From NCBI RefSeq assembly GCF_003634095.1, contig NZ_RBIR01000001.1, forward strand, positions 558,001-622,000: a DNA stretch of 64,000 nucleotides. The letters are read 5' to 3'. The translations under genes were made by a program, and so were the position numbers. This DNA comes from Arthrobacter oryzae (GTDB taxonomy: Bacteria > Actinomycetota > Actinomycetes > Actinomycetales > Micrococcaceae). Position 1 is the stretch's first letter; the number at the start of each line of letters is the position of its first letter. This document shows, in pieces, positions 45,544 through 54,341 of this stretch. Below the pieces are notes generated by a model. The model was given only the letters and a program-made list of their open reading frames with translations. It was not told where the DNA came from and made no database searches.

Positions 45544-47672
45544 GGCCGCGTGCCCGGATTCCCTGCAGTAGGCAGGTAACGGGCCCACCACTTCAGGATT
45601 TCATCGAACCTCTGCTTGCGGTGGTGCGGCGTTCCCGAGCGCGACAGCTCATGGTTCTCGCCCGGGAAGACCAGGAACCCGGTTTCGACGCCCAGCTGCT
45701 TGAGGGCGGTGAAGTACCGCTGGCCTTGCTCCACGGGGCACCGGAGGTCCTCCTCGCTGTGGATCACCAGCGACGGCGTCCGGACATGCTGCACGCGCGC
45801 CATGGGACTCTGGGCCGCCACGACTTCCGCCGAGGTGCCGGTGTATTCGTCGCCGAAGAACCAGCCGATGTCGGAGGACCCGGTGAAGCTCACGGGATCC
45901 AGGAAACCGCGCTCCACAATGGCCGCACGGAAGCGGTGGTCGTGGCTGATGGTCCACGCCGTCAGGTAGCCGCCATAGGATCCGCCCATGATGCCAACAT
46001 TGCCGGCGTCCAGCTCCTCGAACTTCGCCACAGCCCCGTCCAGGAAGGCCAGGACGTCCTGCATGTCCACGGTTCCCATCCGCTCCTTGATGGACCGCCC
46101 GTGGTCCTGGCCGTAGCCGGCCGAACCGCGCGGGTTACACATGAGCACGGCGTAACCGGCGCCGGCGTAGACCTGTGCCTCGTCGAACAACGCCACGTTG
46201 AACTGGGCAAACGGCCCGCCGTGGATGTTCAGCAGCACCGGGTGCGGGCCGGGGCCGGCCGGCCTGACGAGCCATCCGTGGACCGGGTACCCGTCGGCCG
46301 AGGGCAACGTCAGCTCCTGCGGCTCGGTGATGCCCGCCACGCTCCGAAGCGGCGCGGAAAAATCCGTCACGCGGCGCAGCTGCCCGCCGCCGAGGACCGC
46401 AACATCCCCGGCCGTTGACGCGTCGCTGAAACTCACCACGAGTGCCCCTCCGCCTTCTGCGGCTCCGGTCACCACCCGGTTGCCTTCCATATGGACGCTG
46501 TGGCCGCCTGTCGCGCCGAATTCGTGCAGCTCCACCGTTCCCCGCGCGTTGTTCAGAACCAGGGCGCCGGCGGCGCCGCGCAGCTCGATCCGGCTGCCGC
46601 CGGAAAGGTCCACGGTCTCGACATCGCTGAGAACTGTGGCATCGCCGCCGGCGGCGGGCATGGCGTACAAGGCGGTGTTCCTGGCGACGAAGTCCCGGCC
46701 GGATGCGCCCAGATCCTGGGCCAGGAAGAACAGCCACTGCCCGTCGGCGGACTGGCGCACGGCGCTGACGGTCTGCCGTCCGGTATTGGCGGGCATGACG
46801 GCCTGTGGTTCGCCGCCGGCGGTGGGGACCGCGTAGATTCCGCTCGCCAGATCGGAATCCCGGCCCTCATGGAGGGCCGCGGTGAAGTAGATGGTGCCGC
46901 CGTCGGCGCTGAAGCTTGCGCCGTTGTGGTCGGCTCCCCCGGTGGTGAGTTGCCGGGCGGCCGGCAGCGGGCTGGCGGCCTGTTCCGCGGAATCGGCCGG
47001 GGCGGCGCCGAGGGCCTTCAAGGCGCGTCCGGTCGGGGCCACCCGTGGTTCGGCGTCGAGCTGCGGGACTTCGACCAGGAACAGCTGCAGGGGCTTGTCG
47101 GCCGTATAGCCCGTGCCGTTCATCCGGTATTGGAAATCGGTGATTAGCCGGGCGTCCTCGCTGCCCGCACCGACGCCGTCGACGCTGCCGTAGCGGCCCT
47201 CCTCCGGGTTCCTGGCGCCGAAGACAACGGCCCGTGAATCCGGCGACCAGGCAAAGGAGCTGACCCCCAGCGGAGCGTCCGTCAGAGGCTGGGGTTCGCC
47301 GCCGGTTGCTTCCACTACGTACAGCTGCGGCTTCCCGCCCGCCGCGGCACGCAGGAATCCAAGGATCCGGCCGTCCGGGGAAAAGTCCGGGGCCGTGTCA
47401 CGGAAACCGCGCGTCAGCCGGCGCGGCCGCCTCCCCTGATCCATGGGGTCCTGATCCTTGGCGTCGCCGTCTGCGGCGTTCGGGTCTGCTGGGTTCGGGC
47501 CTGTCGGGTTCGGGTCTGCTGGGTTCGGGCCCAGGGGGACGGTCCACAGCTGCCCCACGTAGGCGTCGGCATTGAAGTCCGGGCGGGTCACGGACACCAC
47601 GGCGCGTGACCCGTCAGGGTGGACGGCCGGGGCGGAGACGGAATTGAGCAGCGGCAGATGTTCAGATTTCAC
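45540..47672 (-). CDS. S9 family (prolyl-oligopeptidase-type) peptidase
   Basis: 710 residues from GTG 47672. N-terminal seven-blade propeller built from WD40-like PD40 repeats (DGSRAVVSV, SPDGRILGFL, SPDSRAVVFG, SADGGTIYFT); C-terminal alpha/beta-hydrolase with HGGPFAQF, nucleophile GGSYGGYLTAW, an aspartate near SEEDLRCP and His in FPGENHELSRSG. It is an acylaminoacyl-peptidase-like exopeptidase or oligopeptidase. The first propeller blade holds an insert of repeated Gly-Pro-Asn-Pro-Ala-Asp units encoded by a 15-bp tandem repeat. The stop overlaps that of def within CTAG. Confidence 0.92.
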   Translation of the reverse strand: MKSEHLPLLNSVSAPAVHPDGSRAVVSVTRPDFNADAYVGQLWTVPLGPNPADPNPTGPNPADPNAADGDAKDQDPMDQGRRPRRLTRGFRDTAPDFSPDGRILGFLRAAAGGKPQLYVVEATGGEPQPLTDAPLGVSSFAWSPDSRAVVFGARNPEEGRYGSVDGVGAGSEDARLITDFQYRMNGTGYTADKPLQLFLVEVPQLDAEPRVAPTGRALKALGAAPADSAEQAASPLPAARQLTTGGADHNGASFSADGGTIYFTAALHEGRDSDLASGIYAVPTAGGEPQAVMPANTGRQTVSAVRQSADGQWLFFLAQDLGASGRDFVARNTALYAMPAAGGDATVLSDVETVDLSGGSRIELRGAAGALVLNNARGTVELHEFGATGGHSVHMEGNRVVTGAAEGGGALVVSFSDASTAGDVAVLGGGQLRRVTDFSAPLRSVAGITEPQELTLPSADGYPVHGWLVRPAGPGPHPVLLNIHGGPFAQFNVALFDEAQVYAGAGYAVLMCNPRGSAGYGQDHGRSIKERMGTVDMQDVLAFLDGAVAKFEELDAGNVGIMGGSYGGYLTAWTISHDHRFRAAIVERGFLDPVSFTGSSDIGWFFGDEYTGTSAEVVAAQSPMARVQHVRTPSLVIHSEEDLRCPVEQGQRYFTALKQLGVETGFLVFPGENHELSRSGTPHHRKQRFDEILKWWARYLPTAGNPGTRP
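47476..47535. repeat. 15-bp in-frame tandem repeat in the S9 peptidase gene
   Basis: Four 15-base units (GGGTTCGGGTCTGCT and close variants) from 47476 to 47535. They encode a Pro/Asn/Asp-rich surface insert (PNPADPNPTG-like) in the propeller, probably a variable loop. Confidence 0.9.
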
Positions 47673-47789
47673 GCTTGCGAGCCTAGCCCGTGGTGCCCCC
47701 ACTGTGAAACACCTCACGTCCCCCCGGTGCGGCGCGGTCACGCGCGCCGCGCGCATTCCCGGCCCCTGGTCCGCGCTTAGGATGAAGGT

Positions 47790-48791
47790 ATGCCTCCCGC
47801 CGCCGATTTCCCCCTGCTGTGCCCGGTGTGCCGGGACAGGCTCCGGTCCGGCGACGACGCTACACGGACGCTCGTGTGCGGCGCCGGCCACAGCTTCGAT
47901 GCCGCCAAGCAGGGGTATTTCAACTTCCTGGTGGGCAAGGGCACCGTGTTTGAGGCGGACACCGCGGACATGGTGGCGGCGCGCTTCGACTTCCTGTCCG
48001 CAGGGCATTATCAGCCGCTGGCCAGCGCCGTTGCGGAGCTGGCCGCGCCGGCCCTGGCGCGCTCCGCCGGCAAGCGGCCCACGGTGCTGGATGCCGGAAC
48101 AGGTACCGGCCACTACCTCAGGGCCGTGCTGGACCGCGCGAAACAAGACCGTGCGAAACAAGACCGTGCGAAACAAGACCCCACCGCCCAAGAACGGGCC
48201 GAACAGCAACGGCCCGAACAGCAGGGCGGGGCGCCTGACGGTTTTCCGCGGGAAATCGGTCCGGCGCAGGCAATCGGGCTGGATATTTCCAAGTTCGCCT
48301 TGCGCCGGGCCGCCAGGATGAACCCGGAAGCGTTCAACGTGGTCGGAGATGTCTGGCAGCCGCTGCCAGTCGCGGACCACGCCGCCGACGTCGTGACCGT
48401 GGTCTTTGCCCCGCGCAACGCCCCCGAGTTCGCCAGGGTGCTCCGCCCCGGCGGGCGCCTGGTGGTGGTCACGCCACGGCCCGGCCATCTGGAGGAGATA
48501 GCCGGCCAGGCCGGGCTGCTCGGAATCGAGCCGGCCAAAGACGAACGCCTTGCGGTGTCCCTCGGCAAACACTTCACTCCCGCCGGGTCACGGGACCTGG
48601 ACCTGGCGTTGTCGCTGGACCCGCGCGACGTCGCCAACCTTGCCCTCATGGGACCGGCCGGCCACCATCTGGACCGCGCCGCGCTCGCTGCCCTCGAGGC
48701 CAGCCTCCCTGCACGGACCTCGGTCTCGGCCCGATTCCGGATCAGCGTCTTTGAACCGATCCCCCGGGCAGTCCGCCAGAACCCGACTTAA
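47790..48791 (+). CDS. rlmA: RlmA-type 23S rRNA (guanine-N1)-methyltransferase
   Basis: 333 residues from ATG 47790. N-terminal zinc site Cys11-x2-Cys14 and Cys30-x3-His34 (CGAGH), then SFDAAKQGYFNFL and the SAM motif VLDAGTGTGHYL. The RlmA family modifies a guanine in 23S rRNA helix 35 (G745 or G748); the type II branch affects tylosin and related macrolide binding. A repeated Asp-Arg-Ala-Lys-Gln insert separates the SAM motif from GLDISKFALRRAARMNP. TAGGAT six bases before the ATG again suggests a leaderless message. Divergent from the S9 peptidase gene. Confidence 0.85.
   Translation: MPPAADFPLLCPVCRDRLRSGDDATRTLVCGAGHSFDAAKQGYFNFLVGKGTVFEADTADMVAARFDFLSAGHYQPLASAVAELAAPALARSAGKRPTVLDAGTGTGHYLRAVLDRAKQDRAKQDRAKQDPTAQERAEQQRPEQQGGAPDGFPREIGPAQAIGLDISKFALRRAARMNPEAFNVVGDVWQPLPVADHAADVVTVVFAPRNAPEFARVLRPGGRLVVVTPRPGHLEEIAGQAGLLGIEPAKDERLAVSLGKHFTPAGSRDLDLALSLDPRDVANLALMGPAGHHLDRAALAALEASLPARTSVSARFRISVFEPIPRAVRQNPT
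48132..48176. repeat. 15-bp in-frame tandem repeat in rlmA
   Basis: Three copies of GACCGTGCGAAACAA (first copy with one change) encode Asp-Arg-Ala-Lys-Gln three times, directly after SAM motif I. The insert is charged and should form a loop or helix extension outside the core. Confidence 0.9.
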
Positions 48792-49007
48792 AATCCGGAA
48801 CCGGGTCTGCACCCGGGATACTGCGTGCCGGCCCGTCCCGTTTCCGGCGCCGGCCGAACCCCGGGTAATCGATCCGGCAAGTAACGACTTGGCCACTTTG
48901 GCCACCAATTCCCGGCTTCAGGTCCCAGCGATTACCGTTCCGTTTAGGATGGAATAACAGTTACTGGGGAGCTGTGCCCTTCGCTCCCGGAACTCAAGGG
49001 GGAATAG

Positions 49008-49469
49008 ATGTCTGAATGGCTCGTCGAGAATTGGTGGGCGCTCTGGCTCACGCTCTTTCTCCTGTTTGCCGTGGTCGAGATGATCACCTTGGACCTGTTC
49101 TTCATCATGCTCGGAGGTGGCGCCCTCGCCGGACTGGTGGCGGACTTCGCCGGCGCGGATCTGTGGCTGCAGATTATTTCCTTCTGCGTGGTATCCCTGC
49201 TCATGATCGGCTTCGTCCGGCCGGTGGCCCTCAAGCACCTCCACAAGGGACCCGCGGACCGCCGCAGCAACATCGAAAGACTCATTGGCGAACCCGCCGT
49301 TGTGATGGAACCCGTGAGCGAAAACGGCGGCCTTGTCAAGATCGGCGGCGACGTCTGGAGCGCCCGGTCCGAGTCCGGAGTGCTGGCGGCCGGGCAGCAG
49401 GCCGTGGTCAGTGCCATCGACGGTGCCACCGCGATTGTGGCTCCGCAGCCGGAGCAGGCAATCCAGTAA
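49008..49469 (+). CDS. NfeD-like membrane protein
   Basis: 153 residues from ATG 49008. Two to three transmembrane segments in the first 75 residues (WALWLTLFLLFAVVEMITLDLFFIMLGGGALAGL, IISFCVVSLLMIGFV), then a soluble beta-barrel (OB-fold) domain from residue 90: IGEPAVVMEPVSENGGLVKIGGDVWSARSE. NfeD proteins form membrane complexes with the SPFH protein encoded next and are thought to organise membrane microdomains. The pair is separated by 92 bases. Confidence 0.9.
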   Translation: MSEWLVENWWALWLTLFLLFAVVEMITLDLFFIMLGGGALAGLVADFAGADLWLQIISFCVVSLLMIGFVRPVALKHLHKGPADRRSNIERLIGEPAVVMEPVSENGGLVKIGGDVWSARSESGVLAAGQQAVVSAIDGATAIVAPQPEQAIQ

Positions 49470-49561
49470 CGGCAGCAAAACTTCCTGCGGGCAGGAAAGC
49501 AGCAAATCGCGGACCCGCCCCGGCGAAACCAAAAACAAACTATCTGGGGAATTGGTGATGT

Positions 49562-50560
49562 ATGGATATCGCAGTCGCAATTGTGCTGCTGGTACTAGTT
49601 GTGTTCGTAATTATTGTCCTGGTCCGCTCGGTCCGGATCATTCCGCAGGCCCGGGCCGGCGTCGTTGAACGGCTGGGCAAATACCAGCGGACCCTGAATC
49701 CCGGCCTCACCCTGCTCATTCCGTTCGTGGACCGTTTGCTGCCCCTGCTGGACCTGCGTGAGCAAGTGGTTTCCTTCCCGCCGCAGCCTGTCATCACCGA
49801 AGACAACCTGGTGGTTTCGATCGACACAGTGGTCTACTTCCAGGTCACCGATGCCCGGGCCGCGACTTACGAGATCGCCAATTACATCCAGGCTGTGGAG
49901 CAGCTCACCACTACGACGCTCCGAAACGTCGTCGGCGGGCTCAACCTCGAGGAAGCGCTGACGTCGCGCGACCAGATCAACGGCCAGCTCCGCGGGGTCC
50001 TCGACGAAGCGACCGGACGCTGGGGCATCCGCGTTTCCCGGGTGGAGCTCAAGGCGATCGATCCGCCCCACTCCATCCAGGATTCGATGGAGAAGCAGAT
50101 GCGCGCCGAACGCGACCGCCGGGCCGCCATCCTGACTGCGGAAGGCACCAAACAGTCCGCGATTCTCACGGCCGAAGGCCAGCGGCAGTCCTCGATCCTG
50201 AAAGCCGAAGGCGACGCCAAAGCCGCGATCCTGCGCGCCGACGGCGAGGCACAGGCCATTCAGAAGGTCTTCGACGCGATCCACAAGGGCAACCCGGACC
50301 CGAAGCTGCTCGCCTACCAGTACCTCCAGACCCTCCCGAAGATCGCCGAGGGTACGTCGAACAAACTGTGGATCATCCCCAGTGAAGTTGGCGAGGCGCT
50401 CAAAGGGATCGGCAGTGTCCTGGGCGCCGGTACGATGCAACAGGGTACGGCGCCACACGACACAGCGACACACGACACAGCGCCACAGCAGGCATCGACG
50501 TCGGAGGTTACCCCGCAGTCATCACCCAACGGTGCCGAGGGCCCGGGGAGCCGACTCTAG
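49562..50560 (+). CDS. SPFH/stomatin-like membrane protein
   Basis: 332 residues from ATG 49562. One N-terminal transmembrane helix (IVLLVLVVFVIIVLV), then the SPFH core from residue 24: IIPQARAGVVERLGKYQRTLNPGLTLLIPFVDR, VSIDTVVYFQVTD, RNVVGGLNLEEALTSRDQIN, WGIRVSRVELKAIDPP. A coiled-coil region rich in AERDRRAAILTAEG and repeated AILxAEG units follows, then WIIPSEVGEAL. Such proteins scaffold membrane domains and associate with NfeD partners. The last 25 residues are Thr/His/Asp/Ala-rich repeats (ATHDTAPHD-like). Confidence 0.92.
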   Translation: MDIAVAIVLLVLVVFVIIVLVRSVRIIPQARAGVVERLGKYQRTLNPGLTLLIPFVDRLLPLLDLREQVVSFPPQPVITEDNLVVSIDTVVYFQVTDARAATYEIANYIQAVEQLTTTTLRNVVGGLNLEEALTSRDQINGQLRGVLDEATGRWGIRVSRVELKAIDPPHSIQDSMEKQMRAERDRRAAILTAEGTKQSAILTAEGQRQSSILKAEGDAKAAILRADGEAQAIQKVFDAIHKGNPDPKLLAYQYLQTLPKIAEGTSNKLWIIPSEVGEALKGIGSVLGAGTMQQGTAPHDTATHDTAPQQASTSEVTPQSSPNGAEGPGSRL

Positions 50561-50583
50561 GCATCCGTTTCCCGCAGTCCCCC

Positions 50584-50626
50584 ACGGGCCCCTGCGCCGA
50601 CCCTTCCGGCCGGCGCAGGGGCCCGT
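50584..50626 (+). terminator. Rho-independent-type hairpin after the SPFH gene
   Basis: ACGGGCCCCTGCGCCG (50584-50599) pairs with CGGCGCAGGGGCCCGT (50611-50626). The 16-bp stem is perfect. Only a weak T-rich tail follows. Confidence 0.75.
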
Positions 50627-50686
50627 CCGCTTCCGTTTAGGCCAGGCGCGTAGTCCTTGCGCAATACATGCCCTCGGGTTACTCGC

Positions 50687-50716
50687 TTTACCTCGGGCGC
50701 AACACTCCCGTATACT
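50687..50716 (+). promoter_or_regulatory. Predicted housekeeping promoter of rbpA
   Basis: TTTACC (50687-50692), an 18-base spacer and TATACT (50711-50716). It leaves a 5' leader of more than 200 bases before rbpA, which could hold additional control. I found no clear sigma-R type GGAAT/GTT promoter on this strand. Confidence 0.5.
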
Positions 50717-50934
50717 TGAATATTTGTCCGGCCGGTTCAGCCGTCCGGAACAAAAACGCTTCGTGCAGCGTTGATTCCAATGACGTGCCAAACAGTTTTT
50801 GTCCACTGGTGGCTGTCCTCTGGCCCGGAAACACGGGCCGGTACAGGGCAACGCAGTGCAACCAGATATCCGGCCCCTGACGGTCCCCGGATAACGCAGG
50901 GCTGGACCCTGCGAACCGAATAGAGGGAGAAAAG

Positions 50935-51282
50935 ATGAGCGATCGCAGCCTGCGGGGTATGCGCCTTGGCGCACAGAGCATGGAGACCGAATCCGGCGTC
51001 GAACCGGCTCCGCGCCAGCGGGTTGAATACCGTTGCGAGGACGGCGAACAGGTGTTCGTGACGTTCTCCTCGGAAGCCGAAATCCCCCCGGTTTGGGTTT
51101 CGAAGACGGGCAAAGAGGCCTTGCTCGTGGACGGCGAACGCCCCGTCAACAGCAACGAAAAGGCAGTGCGCACACACTGGGACATGCTGCTGGAACGCCG
51201 CAGCCTCCCGGAGCTTGAGCAGATCCTCGAAGACCGCCTCACGATCCTGCGCGAACGCCGCGGCGAACGGCGCTCGGCCTAG
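50935..51282 (+). CDS. rbpA: RNA polymerase-binding protein RbpA
   Basis: 115 residues from ATG 50935 with GAGGGAG upstream. N-terminal MSDRSLRGMRLGAQSMETE is the RbpA basic-linker/tail region; C-terminal RTHWDMLLERRSLPELEQILEDRL is the sigma-interaction domain. The central domain has one Cys (YRCEDGE) and lacks the C-P-x-C-G pair that binds zinc in the Streptomyces protein, so it should be zinc-free like the Mycobacterium form. It stabilises open complexes formed with the principal sigma factor. Monocistronic, with its own strong terminator. Confidence 0.95.
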   Translation: MSDRSLRGMRLGAQSMETESGVEPAPRQRVEYRCEDGEQVFVTFSSEAEIPPVWVSKTGKEALLVDGERPVNSNEKAVRTHWDMLLERRSLPELEQILEDRLTILRERRGERRSA

Positions 51283-51317
51283 GCGGCCAGCGCATCAGCT
51301 GAAACCGCCAGTTAAAG

Positions 51318-51357
51318 AGGATCGGGCCCGCAGTAATGCGGGCCCGATCCTTTTTTG
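51318..51357 (+). terminator. Strong intrinsic terminator of rbpA
   Basis: AGGATCGGGCCCGCA (51318-51332), loop GTAA and TGCGGGCCCGATCCT (51337-51351), then six T residues. The stem is perfect over 15 bp. It also lies just downstream of the convergent ppm1 gene. Confidence 0.9.
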
Positions 51358-51399
51358 TTGTGTGGAATTGCTGCCCCGGGCGGGAACCCGCCAGGTCTG

Positions 51400-52134
51400 C
51401 TAGGCGTCCTTCTTGCCCCGGAGCTTGTTCCAACGGGCAGTCAGGCCCCACTTGGTGACGTTGATCATGGCTTCCACCACGATGTTGCCGCTCATCTTCG
51501 AAGCGCCCAGCTCGCGCTCAACAAACGTAATGGGACGCTCCACGATCGTCAGGCCCAGCTTGGCCACGCGCCAGGCCAGATCCACCTGGAAGCCGTAACC
51601 GACCGAGTCCACGGCATCCAGATTCAGCTTCTCCAGAGTGGTTCGGCGGAAGGCACGGAAGCCGCCGGTGACGTCTTTGATCTTCACGCCGAGCATGATC
51701 CGGGCGTAGGTGCTGCCGACCCTGCTGATGGCCTGCCGGTACAGCGGCCAGTTCACCACGCTGCCGCCGGGCACCCAGCGCGAGCCCATGGCCAGGTCAG
51801 CGCCTTGCTCCACGGCCTCGATCAGCTGCGGCAGCTGCTCGGGCTGGTGCGAGCCGTCGGCATCCATCTCGACGAGGATGTCGTAGCCGGCGTCCAGGCC
51901 CCACTTGAAGCCCGCGATGTACGCCGCGCCGAGTCCGGCCTTCCCGGCCCGGTGCAGGACGTGGACCTGGCCGTCTGCTGCGGCCATGTTGTCCGCCAAC
52001 TGCCCCGTGCCGTCGGGGCTATTGTCGTCGACAACCAGCACATCGGAGTCCGGCACGGATGTGCGCAGGCGGCCGAGTGTCTTGGGCAACGATTCCAGCT
52101 CGTTATAGGTGGGGATGATGGTGAGGACACGCAC
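51400..52134 (-). CDS. ppm1: Polyprenol monophosphomannose synthase
   Basis: 244 residues from ATG 52134. GT2 fold: VLTIIPTYNELESLPKTL, VVDDNSPDGTGQLAD, the metal-binding EMDADGSHQPEQLPQL and a late IKDVTGGFRAFRR. It transfers mannose from GDP-mannose to polyprenyl phosphate for cell-wall mannan and lipoglycan assembly. The start is supported by AAGGAAAGG upstream. In many actinobacteria it is fused to, or adjacent to, the apolipoprotein N-acyltransferase gene (lnt); no such gene is here. Confidence 0.92.
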   Translation of the reverse strand: MRVLTIIPTYNELESLPKTLGRLRTSVPDSDVLVVDDNSPDGTGQLADNMAAADGQVHVLHRAGKAGLGAAYIAGFKWGLDAGYDILVEMDADGSHQPEQLPQLIEAVEQGADLAMGSRWVPGGSVVNWPLYRQAISRVGSTYARIMLGVKIKDVTGGFRAFRRTTLEKLNLDAVDSVGYGFQVDLAWRVAKLGLTIVERPITFVERELGASKMSGNIVVEAMINVTKWGLTARWNKLRGKKDA

Positions 52135-52618
52135 AGCGAGGCCTTTCCTTGAAGGGAGCGGTCGGAGCGCCGGCAGAAAGTGTTCTCCATTGGCTGGCGC
52201 AACTTCCCATTATAGGGACTTGCGCGCCCTTGACGGTCCGCAAGGCCCCGCCGGGCAGGTCCACCCGCTTCGGGCCAGTTCCGGCGGGCCGCGAAATGTG
52301 GCGCCGGAACCGTTTTCTTCTGCGAAGTAGACCCGCCCCCTCGGGGCGTCCGTGGTCATGACCAGTAAAGCTCCCGCGGGTGCGGCAACCTGGAATGTAC
52401 CGGGGACTGCCGGAGCCTGCGCCGTACGCAACCCTCCGTTGACCCTCAATGCTACGGGGGCGCCCCGATCTGTCAACCGAGCCGTGACCTGCCGTTTTGT
52501 TCATCGCCCCAGCTCAGGCTCCGGTCCAGGCTCGCCATGTTTCGGCCCCGTCAGCCCGATGACGCGCACGGCCGACGGAACCGGATGCCGGCCGGCACAG
52601 CGCCCGACGGCGGCAGGA
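52135..52618. other. 484-bp gap with one uncertain short frame
   Basis: No recognised gene. A minus-strand frame (TTG 52476 to 52210, 88 codons) reads a fairly protein-like chain with VALRVNGGLRTAQAPAVPGTFQVAAPAGALLVMTT and a GRVYFAEENGSGATFRGP segment. It has no ribosome binding site and no family that I recognise. It might be a small secreted-domain relic. Related genomes often place lnt between ppm1 and the neighbouring gene, but this frame does not look like Lnt. Confidence 0.35.
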
Positions 52619-54301
52619 TCAGGCGCCGAGAGCCCCGCTGGCGTACAGTTCCTGGCCATCACGCACGGTCTGGAGGCAGACAGGATCGCTGCCCGTGTCC
52701 AGCGCCGGCAGGAGCGGCGTGCGGGCGCGGGGATCGGTGCTCCACGACTGCACCCGGCCGTCGGCAACCTGGACCATGAGTTCCTCGACCTCCCAGACCG
52801 CGAAGCTCGCCGGAGCCCCGGGCACGAGCTGCCCGGCCATGGGATTCCGGTAGCGTGCAGCACGCCAGCCGGCGCGCGTGTGGCCAAGGAACGCGGCACG
52901 GGCCGAGATCCGTTCTGCCGGATTGGTGTGCTCCAGGCAGGCACGCACGCTGGACCACGGCCGCAGCGGCGTGACGGGGCTGTCGCTGCCGAAACAGATC
53001 GGCACACCTGCCGCGTAGAGGCTTGCGAAGGCGTTCATGCCCGACTGGCGGGAGCCGAGGCGCTGCTGGTACAGGCTGGCCCCGCCGCCCCATAAGGCGT
53101 CGAAGACCGGCTGGGCGCTCACCGTGACCGAATAGCGGGCCAGCCGGCTGATGGCCGCAGGATCTGCCAGCTCGACGTGTTCGAACCGGTGACCCGCGGC
53201 GCGGACGCGCTGCTCCCCCACCTCGGCCGCCGCAAGGTCCAAGGCGTCCAGGGCGGCGTCCAGCCCGGCGTCGCCGATTACGTGGAACCCTGCCTGGATG
53301 CCCAGCAGCGAACATGCCGCCAGATGCGCGGCCGCCTCGGCCATGGAGAGGTACTGGCTGCCGCGCTCACCCGGAGCGTCGGCATAATCCGCGCGCAGGG
53401 AAGCTGTCCGTGAGCCGATCGAACCATCGATGTTGAGGTCTCCCGCGAGGCCCAGCACCGATGCGCCCAGCCCGTCCAGGATGGCCCGGGCGTGATCCGC
53501 CGAGGTGCCAAGCTCGCCCCAATATGGCAGGATCTCCGGCACCCCGGGGGCGCCAGCCGTGCTTGGCCCCGCTGCAGCGCCGGCGTTGTTCCAGGCCGCC
53601 GCGACCTGCAGGTCCTCGACGCTGCCAATGTGCGGGGCCGCCATCTCGGCGAGGGCCACGTACCCGTTGGCGGCCGCCTCGGTGAGGGCACGATGCTGGT
53701 AGCGGCGCAGGTCGCCGGCCGGAAGCCGGCGCGCTGCCAGCCGGGCAGCGGTGTGCGCGCCGCGTTTGACCTGGCTGCCGGCGGCGTAGCCGTCCAGTCC
53801 GTCCAGCCGTGCCGACGCCGCCAGCGAGCTTGAGACGAGGGCCGAGTGGGCATCCACCCGGGACAGGAAGACCTCGCGGCCGCCTGCTGCACGTTCGAGC
53901 TCCTCCCGGGACGGCAGGGCGGGATCGGCCCAGGTGGCCTCGTCCCAGCCGTGGCCGAGCACCGTGCCGCCCGCGCTGGAAGCGGAGGCAGCGGCGACGG
54001 CGTCCAGCAATTCGGCGGCCGAGCGCACGCCGGCAAGTTGCAGTCCGTCCAGCGCAATTCCGGTTTCGGTCAGGTGGACGTGGGAATCGACGAATCCGGG
54101 GGCCAGGAGTGCCCCCTGCAGATCAATGACGTTCATGGAGGAGTCCGCAATGGAGGTGGCGGCCTGCTCGGAGCCGACCCACGCGACGGTGTCGCCGTCG
54201 ACCAGCATGGCTGTGGCGAAAGGATCAGCCGCGGTGTAAACGGAGCCGTTGCGGTACAGCGTGACGCTGCGGGGGGCGGGGGCGGCCGGCGAATCGGTCA
54301 T
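52619..54301 (-). CDS. Amidohydrolase, YtcJ-like
   Basis: 560 residues from ATG 54301 with AAGGAG upstream; an in-frame start 40 codons earlier would read through a tandem repeat and is rejected. Metal site HxH in GFVDSHVHLTETG; later histidines in GFHVIGDAG and HRFEHVE; the final aspartate in CFGSDSPVTP. This is the large YtcJ-type branch of the amidohydrolase superfamily, often acting on N-acyl or ring amides; its substrate is not known. It precedes ppm1 in the same direction but is separated by 484 bases. Confidence 0.88.
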   Translation of the reverse strand: MTDSPAAPAPRSVTLYRNGSVYTAADPFATAMLVDGDTVAWVGSEQAATSIADSSMNVIDLQGALLAPGFVDSHVHLTETGIALDGLQLAGVRSAAELLDAVAAASASSAGGTVLGHGWDEATWADPALPSREELERAAGGREVFLSRVDAHSALVSSSLAASARLDGLDGYAAGSQVKRGAHTAARLAARRLPAGDLRRYQHRALTEAAANGYVALAEMAAPHIGSVEDLQVAAAWNNAGAAAGPSTAGAPGVPEILPYWGELGTSADHARAILDGLGASVLGLAGDLNIDGSIGSRTASLRADYADAPGERGSQYLSMAEAAAHLAACSLLGIQAGFHVIGDAGLDAALDALDLAAAEVGEQRVRAAGHRFEHVELADPAAISRLARYSVTVSAQPVFDALWGGGASLYQQRLGSRQSGMNAFASLYAAGVPICFGSDSPVTPLRPWSSVRACLEHTNPAERISARAAFLGHTRAGWRAARYRNPMAGQLVPGAPASFAVWEVEELMVQVADGRVQSWSTDPRARTPLLPALDTGSDPVCLQTVRDGQELYASGALGA

Positions 54302-54341
54302 GGGGCGGGAACTCCTTGTAACTGGTGGCCGGTCCAGCGCC

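Noticed and set aside
50720..50790. Possible sigma-R type promoter (GGAAT...GTT) near rbpA
   Set aside because: The best match is on the minus strand, points away from rbpA and has a 16-base spacer, shorter than the 18 expected.
52103..52504. 133-codon minus-strand frame before ppm1
   Set aside because: It runs into the start of ppm1 in another frame and has a Gly/Arg/Pro-rich composition without domain features.
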